Source: Rhododendron vialii (lineage: Eukaryota > Streptophyta > Magnoliopsida > Ericales > Ericaceae). From it: a DNA stretch of 64,000 nucleotides. The position numbers were made by a program, and so were the translations under genes. Where the stretch lies: assembly GCF_030253575.1 (NCBI RefSeq), contig NC_080559.1, forward strand, positions 26,500,501 through 26,564,500, given 5' to 3'. This document shows positions 1 to 11,650 of this stretch, piece by piece; within the stretch, counting starts at the first letter, position 1, and each line of letters begins with the position of its first letter. The notes below the pieces were generated by a model. The model made no database searches. It was given only the letters and a program-made list of their open reading frames with translations, and was not told the DNA's origin.

Positions 1-549
1 GCAAGCAAGGGAGAGCGGTATCACGAGTGGCCATAGTCCGAGTGGTTAACATGGGAGGATGTTTCTCATGGGTTGAGATTCTAGATTTCACTAAGTTAAA
101 GGCTAGTAATTGAAATTGATCGCTTGCTACTTTAATTGTTCTTACTTTAACAGTATTGTACATGCCTTTGTTTGTAAGTTATGGGTTCGGGTGGGTTTTG
201 GTTATTGAGCATCATCGCTCACGGTACTATGTTGCCCTGGTAACTCAAACGCCTGGTATTGAAGACGGAACAGAAGGGCATAGACAAGGAATGATTTGAC
301 GTTGACCAATGAAGATATCATCAAACTCTGGTTACACCCTTAGTTGCTCTGTAATTTCAATTAATTATTTTAATATTGTACAGTTAGAGAATTTGGCAAA
401 ATACTTTAAGGTTGATACGTTGTGATTTAATTGGAATTGACAAGGCTTTGGAATTTTAAATACTCCGAAATGGAAAAGTAATTGAAAGTCTCTTTTCAAT
501 TCTTTTTAATGTCTTTGAACTTTCGAGGCGTTACATGTTAGTTTTGCGA
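1..549. other. No gene recognised
   Basis: This AT-rich stretch has no convincing coding frame. A short segment near positions 30-100 loosely resembles a tRNA A box and B box, but it cannot be folded into a full tRNA. I see no other structure. Confidence 0.5.
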
Positions 550-736
550 TATTTGGATTATTGATTCGTCTCTACGAGAGGAATCGAAAAAGTGAAAAAT
601 TATAATTTTTTTATCCAAATTTTTTTGAAATGTCCAAGATAAAACTCAAAAAACCAGTTTTTTTTTTTTACTTTATCTTGGATGTACAAAAACTATTTGG
701 GTTTTTCGATTCGTCTTGATGAAACGAATCAATAAT
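550..736. repeat. Small fold-back (MITE-like) element
   Basis: The ends are inverted copies of each other: the left end reads ATTGATTCGTCTCTACGAG and the right end carries the complementary CGTCTTGATGAAACGAATCAAT. The arms continue inward through matching T-rich and A-rich blocks and share the word ATCTTGGA/TCCAAGAT. It is too short for any protein. No target-site duplication is clear. Confidence 0.5.
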
Positions 737-1434
737 TTACAAAAATTAAGTGCAAAATTAATAAACGCAAACAAAATTTGAACAAGAATAAAATAAGAAA
801 AGTGCAATTTTTTTAATGAAACTCAGCCTTTGGTCTATGATCCTTTTGCTTTTGATACACAGCTCCGCCGAGCTCAAGACCAATCGAGTCGAATCATTCA
901 ATGCCATCCAATGTTTTCAAATTAGGATGCGTATCATATATCGTTTTTCCAATTATCTAAATAATATTGGGATACGTATCACATATCTTAAGCTACGTTT
1001 GTTGAAAGAGTAGGAGTTTCTATTGTTTAGTTGGATAAGATTTTTGAAAGATGGAGAATATTACGGACAAAAGAGGGGAATGAGACTATTTGTATCACAT
1101 TTCAATTCAATTTTTTCTGTCTTGGTACAAAATGGCTAGAAGGCTTTAGTACAAAGATATTTTTATCCAAGATAAACTTTGATGTAATTTTAGAATTACA
1201 TATTTGATTAATTCTCACAAAAAACTCTAGATATTTGACAAGAATATTCTAGAGCTCATGAGCTAGATATTTTGGAGTTTGTAATGGGTAGTGATATTAA
1301 TGCCAAAATTATTCTTGTTGGTGTTAAAATTTCAGCTCATAAAAGTCTTGTACATGCACATGGTACAAACCTTTTGTGCACTAGAGTTTTGACACTAACA
1401 AAAATAGTTTTCGCATTATTATTTAAAAACTAGA

Positions 1435-1880
1435 TAGTTATATCTTCTTCAATAATATCTTCCATCTTTGGGTTTTTTCAATTGGATTTGTTCGGACTTA
1501 ATTTTCTTGTGCCAAAATATTCTCTTTGTCCTAATTTATTTGTACTAGTTCTATTATAACTGGATACAAAAACTGGTTATATATTTAAATTGGTAATAAA
1601 TTTTATATCCAATATAAATCTTATTTGATAGATTTCGATTTGTTCTATAATAAATGTTTTTAAAATCACCTAAAACATTATAAATTATAAGATATAATCA
1701 ATTGAAAAATGACACGAACTTCCAAAAAGAACAATTAAATTAGGACGGAGGTAGTATTAAATTTAGTTTATGTTTCAACAACGTTAATCATAATTAATAT
1801 ATAATTAAAAGTAGATACACCTAATAACATTAACAATTTAACAAACTGATGCAAAATCTCAAGTCTTTCAACTAGGGCCT
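1435..1880. repeat. Dispersed repeat, copy interrupted by a Stowaway MITE
   Basis: The left part (about 1435-1519) and right part (about 1757-1880) match a second copy at about 61868-62075, including the words ATATCTTCTTCAATAATATC and CAACTAGGGCCTA. The middle, 1520-1754, is missing from that second copy and is annotated separately as a Stowaway insertion. I do not recognise the repeat family. Confidence 0.55.
1520..1754. mobile_element. Stowaway-like MITE (Tc1/mariner type)
   Basis: The right end reads GGACGGAGGTAG followed by TA, a slightly decayed Stowaway terminus (consensus CTCCCTCCGT and its complement). The left end TCTCTTTGTCCTAATTTATT is its imperfect inverted copy. TA flanks both sides, as expected of Tc1/mariner elements. 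The related repeat near 61970 reads straight through this point with a single TA, so it looks like an unoccupied site. Confidence 0.65.
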
Positions 1881-2105
1881 ATTACATTAAGGTTTTCTGT
1901 TCCCTTCGTTAGAGAAAGAAAAGTAAGACAAAACACAATCGAAGTATGGTTCTTTCTTCTATACAAGTCCTACATTGAGGTTGAATTTCTATCAAATTGT
2001 TTGGAAGATGCCATAAGTAGATCAAACGGCTTAGATTAATGCATTTGGGATTCCGCTCCTTGAAATATAGTCTGCCTTTTTTCCAATTTGTAATCGTACT
2101 ATATG

Positions 2106-2261
2106 TACCGAATTAGGATACGCGTATAAATCGTAGGATATAGGTCATATCCTAGGATGTCAATACAAAAAGGATACCCTATATACCGAATTAGGATACG
2201 CATATAAATCATAGCATATAAGGTCGTATCCTAGGATGTCAATACAAAAAGGATACTGGGT
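2106..2261. repeat. Direct tandem repeat, two units of 78 bp
   Basis: Two neighbouring units starting at 2106 and 2184 share TACCGAATTAGGATACG at the start and TCAATACAAAAAGGATAC at the end, with a few substitutions between. The word GGATACG also recurs nearby (for example around 2270 and 2300), so this may be the remnant of a longer array. Confidence 0.7.
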
Positions 2262-2390
2262 GGGATACGTATCATTCTCTGAAGGAGACGATACAAATCA
2301 TAGGATACGTATCATGTATCGTAGGTTTTTGACAACTATGATACCATCTACGAGGAGTAGATGGCCACGGTCGTGCTTCTACCTTCATTA

Positions 2391-2697
2391 ATGATACTCA
2401 CACAATAGAAATGCACAAATTCTATGCACAAATTTTTGTGTGGGTCCCATTATGGGTCCCACACTAATAATTCAAGCCGTTCATTAAATGTAAAATATCT
2501 TTTCAAGAGCCTCAGCAAAAAATCAGTTCAATCCGATATCTATAGTTGCTCGGTCTATCCATATAACTTTTTCATTATCCTAGAATCTGAATGAAAAATT
2601 AAATTATTGGATTGAGCATTTATAGGTATTGAATGGGCCCCACACTGGATCTGTGCATAGAATCTGTGCATAACTACTATGTGAGTAGCAGCGTTGT
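2391..2697. mobile_element. Fold-back MITE with about 13-bp direct flanks
   Basis: The left arm (ACTCACACAATAG, then GCACAAATTCTATGCACA, then GTGTGGGTCCCA) is mirrored on the right by GGCCCCACACTGG, TGTGCATAGAATCTGTGCA and CTATGTGAGTAG. The direct repeat TTCTACCTTCATT lies just outside both ends (2378-2390 and 2698-2710) and looks like a target-site duplication. Its length is nearer to Mutator-like elements than to hAT, but the exact ends are uncertain. Confidence 0.55.
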
Positions 2698-3059
2698 TCT
2701 ACCTTCATTCACAGTGGTTCATGATCTAGATGTCGTTATTGCCGTCGACGCATATGGTTTGTTTGATTAGTAGATCGATCAGAGATGAGTTTCAGTACTA
2801 GAAATTTCATGAGATGCATTTTTTCGGGCTTGGATGCTATTATTAATCGTGGACTGTGTGATACTGCAGAATTTTGACAGTCTTAGCAACAATAGCTTCT
2901 TTGTAGCAACAATGGTTTTTCTTTTACTCAGTAGAGTTTCTTGGTGCTGAAGTTTATGTACATCAAACTATTCGAGCAAAGTTGTGTCTGAAGTTGTATT
3001 CCTAACGTTGCCTTTCGTTATTTTTTCCCCTGTTTAGAAAGAACAAAACCTTGATTCAA

Positions 3060-4152
3060 GATTGGTCGATGAATTTCCCAATGACTCCTCTTGGACCCTT
3101 CGAAAGATTTTTGGTTTGAGAAGTGTAGGTCAGAAGTTTATTCTATCCAAGATTGGTAATGGCTTAAGCACATTCCTTTGGTTGGATAATTGGCATACCC
3201 TTGGCCCTTTATTTCAGATATGGGAATCAAGTGGTCTTCAACCTTGGTAGGTCTCTTCATGCAACAGTTAGTTCTATTATTCATAATGGGACCTGGAGAT
3301 GGCCTAGAATGAGGCTTCCTATTGTTCGAGAAATTGTGGCCTCCACAGATCCTAACCTCATCCCCCACGTTGATAGGGAGGACACTGTTACTTGGACTTT
3401 GTCTGCAAATGGTTCTTTCTCTGTTAGGTCAGCGTGGCAGGCACTTCGCACTAATGGGCCTGAGGTGTTTTGATTTAATATGGTTTGGCATAGATGGCAC
3501 ATTCCAAGATGGTCTTTTATTCAATGGCTTGCCCTTCTTGGTAAGTTGGCTACTAAGGACAAACTAAGAGCTTGGGGTCTGGTCAATAACACTTATTGTG
3601 TCCTTTGTCAGGGTGGTTTTGAGTCCCATTCACATTTATTTTTTGAATGCTCGTTTACTTCTGTTATCTAGGAGGTTATGAAAGCTAAGTGTGGTTTTGT
3701 TCTTCCTTCTCGTGATCTCATGGATGAGATTCATTGGGGTTTATCTCATTGTAAGGACTGCTCTATCCAATCTAGACTATTCAAGTTCTGCCTTGCTGCT
3801 TCAGTGTACTATATTTGGAAAGAGCGAAATAGTAGGATTTTTCAACAGATTGGCCATGAACCTGCTTCAGTAGTGCTTTTGATTCTGGAGGGGGTTAAGG
3901 CTAGTATGACCTCCTGGAGGCATGTTAGTAGGTCTGCTACTAACATTTGTTTGATTCTGGATTGGGGTTTAAATGTTGATCTCCTTTGTACAGTCTAGTT
4001 TTATTCTCTCTATTCTGATTTCTTTTCATAGGTTTTTTTTCCCTTCTACAGCTAGGGTTTGTCCTAGTGTAGTGAGGTGTTTCCCTTGTAAGGGTTCCTC
4101 CCCTTCAGGGATTTGGTTTGGTCCTGTTATATAAAATTGTTCCAAAAAAAAA
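3060..4152 (+). mobile_element. 5'-truncated non-LTR retrotransposon (LINE) insertion
   Basis: The insertion ends in a poly(A) tail at about 4143-4152 and is flanked by a 15-bp direct repeat, AAAACCTTGATTCAA, at 3045-3059 and 4153-4167. Together these are the signature of target-primed reverse transcription. Only the last part of the reverse-transcriptase ORF and a 3' untranslated region survive, so the copy was dead on arrival. It shares no obvious sequence with the LINE fragment near 44.2 kb, which covers a different domain. Confidence 0.85.
3062..3998 (+). pseudogene. LINE reverse-transcriptase C-terminus (zf-RVT region), broken
   Basis: The reading frame has the features of the plant LINE C-terminal zf-RVT domain: WTLSANGSFSVRSAW, then a KLATKDKLRAWG stretch, a zinc-ligand pattern C-x2-C followed by ESHSHLFFEC, and YIWKERNSRIF near the end. 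It is interrupted by a frame change near 3200-3245, a TGA at about 3473 and a TAG at about 3670 where a tryptophan codon is expected. No polymerase catalytic motif remains. It cannot encode a working protein. Confidence 0.85.
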
Positions 4153-4387
4153 AAAACCTTGATTCAATATTGTTCCCAGAAATAAAAAATTCTTACAGTT
4201 TCTTCAGTCATCAACTGGTGTTATGTATCTTAATGGATCTGTATCGAGGGACTTTCTCAAAGTAAAGGAACTACTAGGGCCAGACCACATATCGTATCTC
4301 GTATTAGAAAAAAGAAAAGATTCAAGGAGAGGAATGGGCAGTTAAATTCACAAAGCCACAATAGACAACCTCATCTACATCTAGAGA

Positions 4388-4585
4388 AACTTTTATGTAT
4401 AACGGACGGGGATATCAGGGGTGGTGGTATCCCCTTCCGTTCGTTTTCACCTTTCCAGTCATTTTCTGATCACATTTGAATGATCGGTTTCGTTTATTTA
4501 TTGTGAGCGAAAAATGACTAAAAATGTGAAAACAAACCAGAGGGGATACCTCCACCATGGTATCCCGTTATACATAAATGTTTTT
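4388..4585. repeat. Fold-back MITE-like element
   Basis: The inverted ends TTTATGTATAACGG (left) and CCGTTATACATAAA (right) are followed inward by matched GGGGATA/TATCCCC blocks and by CGTTTTCAC/GTGAAAACA. No clear target-site duplication is visible. It lies downstream of the CNR6-like gene. Confidence 0.6.
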
Positions 4586-5268
4586 CATACATCTAAAACG
4601 CCCAAACAAACTTCTTGGCCAAAAGAACGACTACATCATCTGTCATCATCGTCCTAGAGAGGCTTAGACCATGGAGGCTAACTGGCTAATTAAGGCCGTA
4701 TCCTTCATACTAAATTTTTTGTTTTGGTGTTATTTTTGTCTTTTCTGAAATTCTACCAGATCCACGTTAAAATTTTTAGATTGGCCATTTGTCTCGACGA
4801 GCTGTGTTTGAAAAATATGAAATACGGATGAAAAGCAAAAAAGATCTTGAAAAGAAGAAAAAATACCCAAAAAAAAGTATTTTTTGTGTCATCCTATAAA
4901 CTTTTTTCACCTTCGGTTCACATTTTTATATTTTTTTGATTTTTCTCGTCGAGACGAATGATTAATCTATAAATTAGGACAGAAATCTAAACAAAGGATT
5001 ACGAAAAGGAAAATAATACCGAAATAAAATATCATAGCAAAATTTTAGGAAGACCTCCCAAACATAAGGGACTTGCATTAATAAAACCGAGAGAATTTCT
5101 CCCCAATGGAGCCTTAAACTCTGTATTCTCCTAGTCTCTAGACACAAAAGGAATCTGTATAAATTCCCAGTAATTAAATTTCTCATATGAGTAAAACCCA
5201 ACACATGCACACCCTTGTTGAATTATATGGTTCTCTTTTATTATCTTGCACTATGGGCGTCGGCGGAT

Positions 5269-8200
5269 CTAAGAGGCTTGCATCTCCAAACTGGCGTGGT
5301 CAACGCTTTGCACAGAGGGTGCTGAGGTACCGCTGCTGTCGTTGGCAGAGTTCATCTCTTGAACTGGGGGAGGGTTGACGATGGTCCTTGGCACAACAAC
5401 GCCATCAGAGAGACGTCCGTTCATCTCCCGGTGTTCTTGGCACAAGGCACACGAGTGCATGCAGCAGTGCACCAGACACGGGCCACACGGTGAGCTCTGC
5501 ACAATTAGCCGAAAGAATGAGCAAAAGTCTAACTGTAAGAAGAATAGGGCGCCCTTTTCGTTCCGTGGCAGAAAGTTCGGGCCAGTTGACAGCATTTCAT
5601 TGATGTACATTGAAATAAAACTTTGGATCACAAACAGATCGAACTCTTACTTATTCAATGACAAAGCCTACTAGTATGGTCATGACCTATTAGTAAATGA
5701 TACTGTATATATAATGTAAGACTGTGTCGCAAAAAGCAAAAGCACGAGGCTTCCTACATGTTTAGGTAATGCAGGTAAGTACGCGTCTAGTCTATTTGAG
5801 AGAGTTTGAGACATTAGATCCGCAATATTTTGAAGGGCTCAGCGTGTAAGACTAGCAAATTTTTATACATTCAATTTCCACCGAAGAGAAAACAATGGAG
5901 ATTGAGTTATCTAAGTTCATAACAGGTTTTATCTAACACAAAACTCTAGAAACTGTAAAATGATGCAACAAAATCCTGGGGCTGGATCCGAGTATTGTGG
6001 TTTTTCGTTTTAAGGTTACAGTATATTGTGAGGTGGTCAATCAGCATATAGTTCCAATAGTGGTTGAAGAAAAAGAGGTATACCTTTTTCTTTTCTTTTC
6101 TTCTGATTGTAAGAAATAGAGGTTACCTTGAGATGATACTTCCTCTGCAGCCACTGCCTAAAGAGACCAGTGTAGAGGCCACATATCCCCCAGCTAAACA
6201 GTAAACCCTCACATATAAGAAGTGATGTGCTTGGGTCGAAGCCATAAAATGCTGCCGTTGCTGCTGCAAGTGCAATCCCACCTTCAATTACAACGGCGTG
6301 ACACATGCATGGACCAATACAATTGGCATCATCTCTTATTCTCTGAACATTGCGTCCAAACAAAACACAAGGGCACAAAAGTCCTGTCCAGCCTGAAGAG
6401 GTGTGAAATAAGAAAGTAAACAGTAGAAGTCCTTGTTTAAAGCAGAAGGATAGAGACAGCAGATAGCTAGGATAAGCTTTAACATAGAAGAAGGGAAAGA
6501 AAATCAAGAACAGCTTAAATATGAAAGAGACGATGTAACACTAACAGTCTAACATGAATAAATGGGCTATTAAACAAACCTCACTTCAACAAATGTGTCT
6601 CTTGACCACTCCAATATGGAAACAGAAAACATGCTACATAGCTACTGATCCTAGCCATTCGAAGTTTGTGTAAACTAGTTTGCATTGATTAGACCAAAAG
6701 CAAAAATAGGGATGTTGTGTCACATGCTAGATACCTGTGATCTTAGATATGTAGAGTTTGAGCCACAATTCAAAAAAGGCTAGAGACAACTTCACTGTAG
6801 AACCACATCATTTTTCCACAAAACAAAGCTGTATCTTCTTCTTGACACTTCTATATCAATTCTTCCCTCCTTCCTTTGATCTCTTTCTGGTTTTCCTCTA
6901 ATTGACGAACACAACTAGTGTAGTTCTTAATGACAGCTTGGGAGATGACCACCACGCTCTCAAAGACTCTTCTACCACTACAATTATCCATAGTGATGAC
7001 TGGAAACTAGACATATAGAAATGCCCAATATCCACACTCACAAATGAGGTCTAGCTAATATGTCAGCTTAAATCACTTATGAAATTGCACAGGATAACCT
7101 GCCCCAGTTATTCCTTACTGTGGGATGGGAAGTAATGGAGGCCTAGGATTCAATAGCATTGCAAGCTTATGCCATTAACACCATAAAAAGTACAGCGAAA
7201 ACAAGCTGACAACATTCACATCAACCAAATACAGTTTCCATTAGACTAGTTCAAAAATTTGGAAACTGAATCATACCAGAGTTCAGTACCTATCAGGCTA
7301 CGACCACAAGATATCACTTATGCAAAATCTGGTAGTAATTAGTATTTCAATATCTGAAACCAGTATCAGCGTGGTCTACAGTGTTAATCTAAGACATGTA
7401 TATTCCACCAGAAACTGAAGAAACAAGTTGGTTGTCAAACAAGGATCCAATAATACAAGTAACAATTTGATGATCAAGAAATAACTACTAAAGGTAGATC
7501 CAGTTGCCCAAGACCAGATCTGAAAACTTACAACTCTCGGTATCTTCAGCGCAACCAAAAATGCCAGTGGTCCAGGGTTCATCTTTAGGAAACACAAACC
7601 TTTCAGGTAAAGGCTGTCTACATTCACTGCACTTGCGATGAAGCTGCTTAACAAACCAGCACATTAGTATAAAACTCTATGGCGCACCGTAATGATGTAA
7701 CATACAGTGCTTTCTCATGAGCAAAAGCGATTCAAATGTAAATAAATGAGTCACCAAGGTGATTCGCTAAAAAAAATATCTTGACAAGGTTTCCTCGATA
7801 AGTGTGCGAGTTTTCCAGGGTGTTGCAGCTTGGATTTTCAAGTTTTGCACAGTTAGCATCTTGTCAACTGTATTTTTCTTTCTTTTTACTGTTTTAGTTG
7901 CTGTTTTATTTTCTCTTAAAAATCAAGAGGCTGAGCGATAGGTTGAGTTTTCACGAGTAACACTTGTAGAAGAGTCCCCATGTTTAGTTGTTTATTCTTT
8001 GCAGCTCTCTCAACACATTTTTTTCCTGTCTTATCACTTTCATGTTTTTGTGAATAAAATTTTCTGTGCTGATCGGGGAAAAAAGAAAAGAATGCGAGTA
8101 TTTCAAGAGGAATGCGAGTATTTCAAGAGTGGACCATTGTCCCCCATTATCATCTACTATCAAAACATCTAATAGTACTGCATTATGCAACATCATGGCG

Positions 8201-9009
8201 AAGAATTCCAAACAGGGTAATTTCTATTGAGTTGAACAAGTTCACTGAGAGCGTAAGCTGAAAACGTTAGGCTAAAGCAAAGGTATACAAATTACGAAGT
8301 GAGTAGCTACAATGCATCGTCATATAAAGAATACTACTCCCTCCGTCTCCCTATTTCTTACTGAAAACCGTGTAACTTTGACCTCAAAAAAAAATTCGGA
8401 ATTAATTTTTAGATTTTTTTTTGCACCATTAAAAAATACTCATTGAGATCTTTTGAACAATGCAAAAATATTCGAAAAAATATTCCCATAAATATTTTTT
8501 TAAAGTCAAAATGCACGATTTTTCGTAGGGACATTTAAAATGAGACAGAGAGAGTAATTGTTTCTCCATCTACTACTTTTGAGAAAGAATAAGACAGAAC
8601 AAATATGTACGTATTCTTAGGGCTTTTTTTTTTTTTTTGTGTGTGTGTGTGGCTTATTTGAAGTTGCGTGAAAAGATTTAACAAAAAAAAATAAAAAATT
8701 TAACTCCAGAGTGCTTCTATAGAACTATTAAGGAGAATTTAGAAATTTAATTGGTAATAGATAAGCTACTTTACAACTTACCTAACCAATAACTTTCATT
8801 TTAGCGTAAAAAAAGCTGAATCAAACACATGTATACAGTATACAGTAGTACAACTTATTTTAATTTTTTTTTTTTACGTAAATGCCAAGATAATTACTCC
8901 TACAATTTAAAAATCGGGGCTATATATCACGGTGTTTGCATGCGTGTCAAGCGTGAATGTCCAGTATACGTAGCCATAGATATATACACATTCACATATG
9001 CATATATAG

Positions 9010-9047
<38 letters not shown>

Positions 9048-9146
9048 AGGAACGTGAATGGCCTGATTAAGTTCACCAGGCCTAATCACCTCCGCTTGTT
9101 TTCTGGTCAGCTTCACATAACGCGCCTGCACACCGCCTTCTTCCAT
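5269..9146 (-). CDS. CNR6: PLAC8-family protein, cell number regulator 6-like
   Basis: This is a spliced minus-strand gene with exons 9146-9045, 7643-7532, 6392-6127 and 5496-5269. Phases join cleanly to give 235 aa, close to the roughly 240 aa I recall for the family. The start is the ATG of MEEGGVQARYVKLT. Visible motifs are the Cys-rich CSECRQPLPE (about residues 39-48), DEPWTTGIFGC, the PLAC8 signature CPCVLFGRN (78-86), a hydrophobic GGIALAAATAAFYG segment, and CCMHSCALCQEHREM in the last exon, where the Cys pattern and EHRE are diagnostic. PLAC8/CNR proteins are small membrane proteins linked in plants to organ size and metal transport; the substrate of this clade is not settled. Introns 1 and 2 are over 1 kb, and intron 1 holds a Stowaway MITE and a GA microsatellite touching its donor. 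Confidence 0.93.
8337..8554. mobile_element. Stowaway MITE in intron 1 of the CNR6-like gene
   Basis: The left end is CTCCCTCCGTCTCCCTATTT and the right end is its imperfect inverse (TGAGACAGAGAGAG). TA lies on each side (8335-8336 and 8555-8556). It is about 218 bp and non-coding, a typical Stowaway size. It sits inside an intron and does not touch a splice site. Confidence 0.85.
9013..9043. repeat. (GA)n microsatellite next to a splice donor
   Basis: A pure GA run on the plus strand is a CT run in the transcript of the minus-strand CNR6-like gene. It begins within the donor itself (exon end CAG, then GTCTCTCT), so the first bases of intron 1 are CT repeats. Confidence 0.95.
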
Positions 9147-9678
9147 CTGATACACTCCGCAGTTTTTGATCAACCAAAAACACAATCGATCGATCGTCAA
9201 AAACAAAGCCGCTCCGAATTAGATCTAGCTAGCTCGTGAATCGAAATTCTTATCTCAACTTCAATAATCAAAAGGGAACTCGATCGTACCTTTCAAAAAC
9301 AGAACCAAATGCAATCTCGACGGTGATCGATCACTATAACTCCACAGTAACAACAACAGAGGAAATTAATACTCCTGTGTGAGTTTTTAGAAGGTTTCTC
9401 TTTATATAGCCACAGGAGTGAGAGTCTCTGAAAATTTTCCACTGGAAGTCGCTGCTAAAGAGAGAGCTTGATTACCGTTTCCGGAGAAAACAACCGCCGT
9501 GGACCCCACTCGATTCAACGAACGAAAGAAGATAGTGGAGCCCACTTCATACGCGTAAATAAACTTTACTGGATGGTTTACTTACTCCCGCGTAAAAGAA
9601 CCTCAGCCAATGGACTATTGCCAAGTCAGCAAAGGAAACTTCCCCGTTGTTTCCTAGTAAAATGTGAACCGTGCTACT

Positions 9679-10001
9679 GTACAGACAGCGCGCTTTTGGG
9701 CCCGTCTCGGGTCCAACAAAGATAATCGGAGCCGCTTATTTTGTTCAAAATATTTTGCTTTAGGTCCCCGTAAAAAATCAGCTCCAATCGATATCGTTAA
9801 GGGCATTTACGAAATGTCCTATTTTGCTTCAGAATTTAGGCTAGCAAATATGGACATTTCATAAACACCCTTCACGATATCGGATGGAGCTGATTTTTTA
9901 CATGGACCCAAAACAAAATATTTTGAACAAAATTAGCGGTTCCGATTATCTTTGTTGGACCCGAGACTGGCTCAAAAGGGCGTTGTACGCGCTATTTGTA
10001 C
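9679..10001. repeat. Fold-back MITE upstream of the CNR6-like gene
   Basis: The left arm (GTACAGACAGCGCGC, then CGTCTCGGGTCCAACAAAG) is mirrored on the right by CTTTGTTGGACCCGAGAC and GCGCTATTTGTAC. The arms continue through CAAAATATTTTG and AATCAGCTCCAATCGATATCG with their complements. No clear target-site duplication is seen. It lies about 0.5 kb upstream of the CNR6-like start codon. The inner words AGCTGATTTTTTACA recur near 61600. Confidence 0.7.
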
Positions 10002-10067
10002 ATTCCTTGCTATACCAATAGCATTTCTTGTAAAAGGTTTTGATGGAAATTTTTTTGGGGCAATAAG

Positions 10068-10122
10068 CACACCAACGGCTACGCGGGGCCCACTCCGGCC
10101 GTTGGTGGCTCCCGTTGGTGTG
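10068..10122. repeat. Short GC-rich inverted repeat
   Basis: CACACCAACGG is mirrored by CCGTTGGTGTG, with a second smaller dyad nested inside around GGGGCCC. It could form a hairpin about 55 nt long. I see no protein and no known regulatory name for it. Confidence 0.5.
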
Positions 10123-10142
10123 TTTCATCGGTTTCCGTAGCA

Positions 10143-11650
10143 CTCTCCGAGAAAGAAAAGAGAGGGATGAGAGTAAGAAAAGTGGATTGAAAGAACTTAT
10201 TCATTGAAAACCGCGGCGAGAGGGGTGATTCTAGAAACCTCCAAGCGAAAGAAGGCCAAATTTTCTGTTTTGCTCAAGAAGAAAGAATTTCCTCTTTCTT
10301 CTTTTTATTTTGTTTTGTTTTGTGTGTGCATAGTTTCAATTGCAAGTGGTAAATTTCCTATTTAATTTGCTCGATCGAGGTTATTATTTTTGCTACTTGT
10401 GCCGTAGTGTAATGCAAGTGGAGTATATGATTTACATTTTGAATTTAGTACATAAATTTTGTCTCTTATAGCAAAAAAAAAAAAAAACCAAACAAGAAAA
10501 GAAAAAAATAGTTTTTCCCCGAAAAATTTGGGAAGGTCATTTTCTCACTCTCCTCCGATTTACGACTCTTTTACTTTTATGATGCTAAGATGCCTTTACT
10601 CGACCATATACGTATTTGCATCCAATTTGCATTTGCTCAACTTGTATTTGGGTTTACATGGGCAGGCTGCAGGATGAAGCCAGTTCAACCTTCAATTTTC
10701 ATTTTTGTTTTCTTGTTAAAAAGTACTCCTTCATTATTTACTTCATTGTGTTTTCATCAAAAAAGGCCATGGAGTTTTACCGTGTAACATGGAGAGGTTT
10801 AGATTGGATACTAAAGACGGACAAGACGAATGATCTGATCTGAATCTCAACCAATTACTTGATCAATGCAATGGTATAACAAATAAATCAACTCACTCCA
10901 ATTTCATCAACCAACTATCTCTTTAGTATACGTACTGAGATTGGTGCCTAGCTGGATGCAATCAATCAATCAATCAAGAGGAATTTCTGATGAACATCCA
11001 CAGAAAAATTTCACAAAAAGTTTAGGTGACTGGTCATTTCTTTAGAAGGTCAAAATGTTAATTTCAAATTCTAATCCAATGAACAACACTATCTAAAGAG
11101 GTTTGAGGACAGTCCGTCCAATAGATCTGATTAATGCCGGGAGAAAAGTCTCGTATAGACTGACCCTATAAGAGTTGGTCGCACCATGGAGTTTTTAATC
11201 TTACACTTAATTAGGAGGAAGAATACCGCTAAGCCGCAGACTCGACCACCGGCCCAATCCCATGGGTTTAAGACTCAGTGATGCATATATAGCAATATGC
11301 ACCTAGGTTAAATAATCCTCTGATAAGACCGTCTGCTCCCGTTTTTAGAATTCTCGCTCTTGCGAATTTTAGTAAATCGGAATTTTTATAGACGCTCGCA
11401 CTCCCTTTTTCTTTCCCGTCGAAGCAATATGTGACTTAAGTATGCACACTAGTATGAATCATATCAATAATAAGATACTACTGAGATTTCCCAATTAAAG
11501 GATTAAGGATATGCACGCAAGACACACACACACACAAAACTCCCAACAAGTATCAAAACAACATCCATTTACTTCTTGATCTGGTAGACAAAACAGAGAT
11601 TATTAATTTTTGTGAAATTTCCTTTTCCATTTCGATCCGTCGGATTTTCT
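10143..11650. other. Intergenic, no gene recognised
   Basis: No coding frame with family resemblance is found here. There are homopolymer A runs near 10470 and a CA run near 11523-11537. The part nearest 11650 should hold the 3' untranslated region of PEX11B. Confidence 0.5.

Noticed and set aside
30..110. tRNA-like A and B box words
   Set aside because: The GTCCGAGTGG word resembles a tRNA D-arm, but no acceptor stem or anticodon arm can be formed and the B box is wrong.
8829..9239. 136-codon plus-strand frame over CNR6-like exon 1
   Set aside because: It contains the GA repeat read as Arg-Glu and is the antisense shadow of exon 1.
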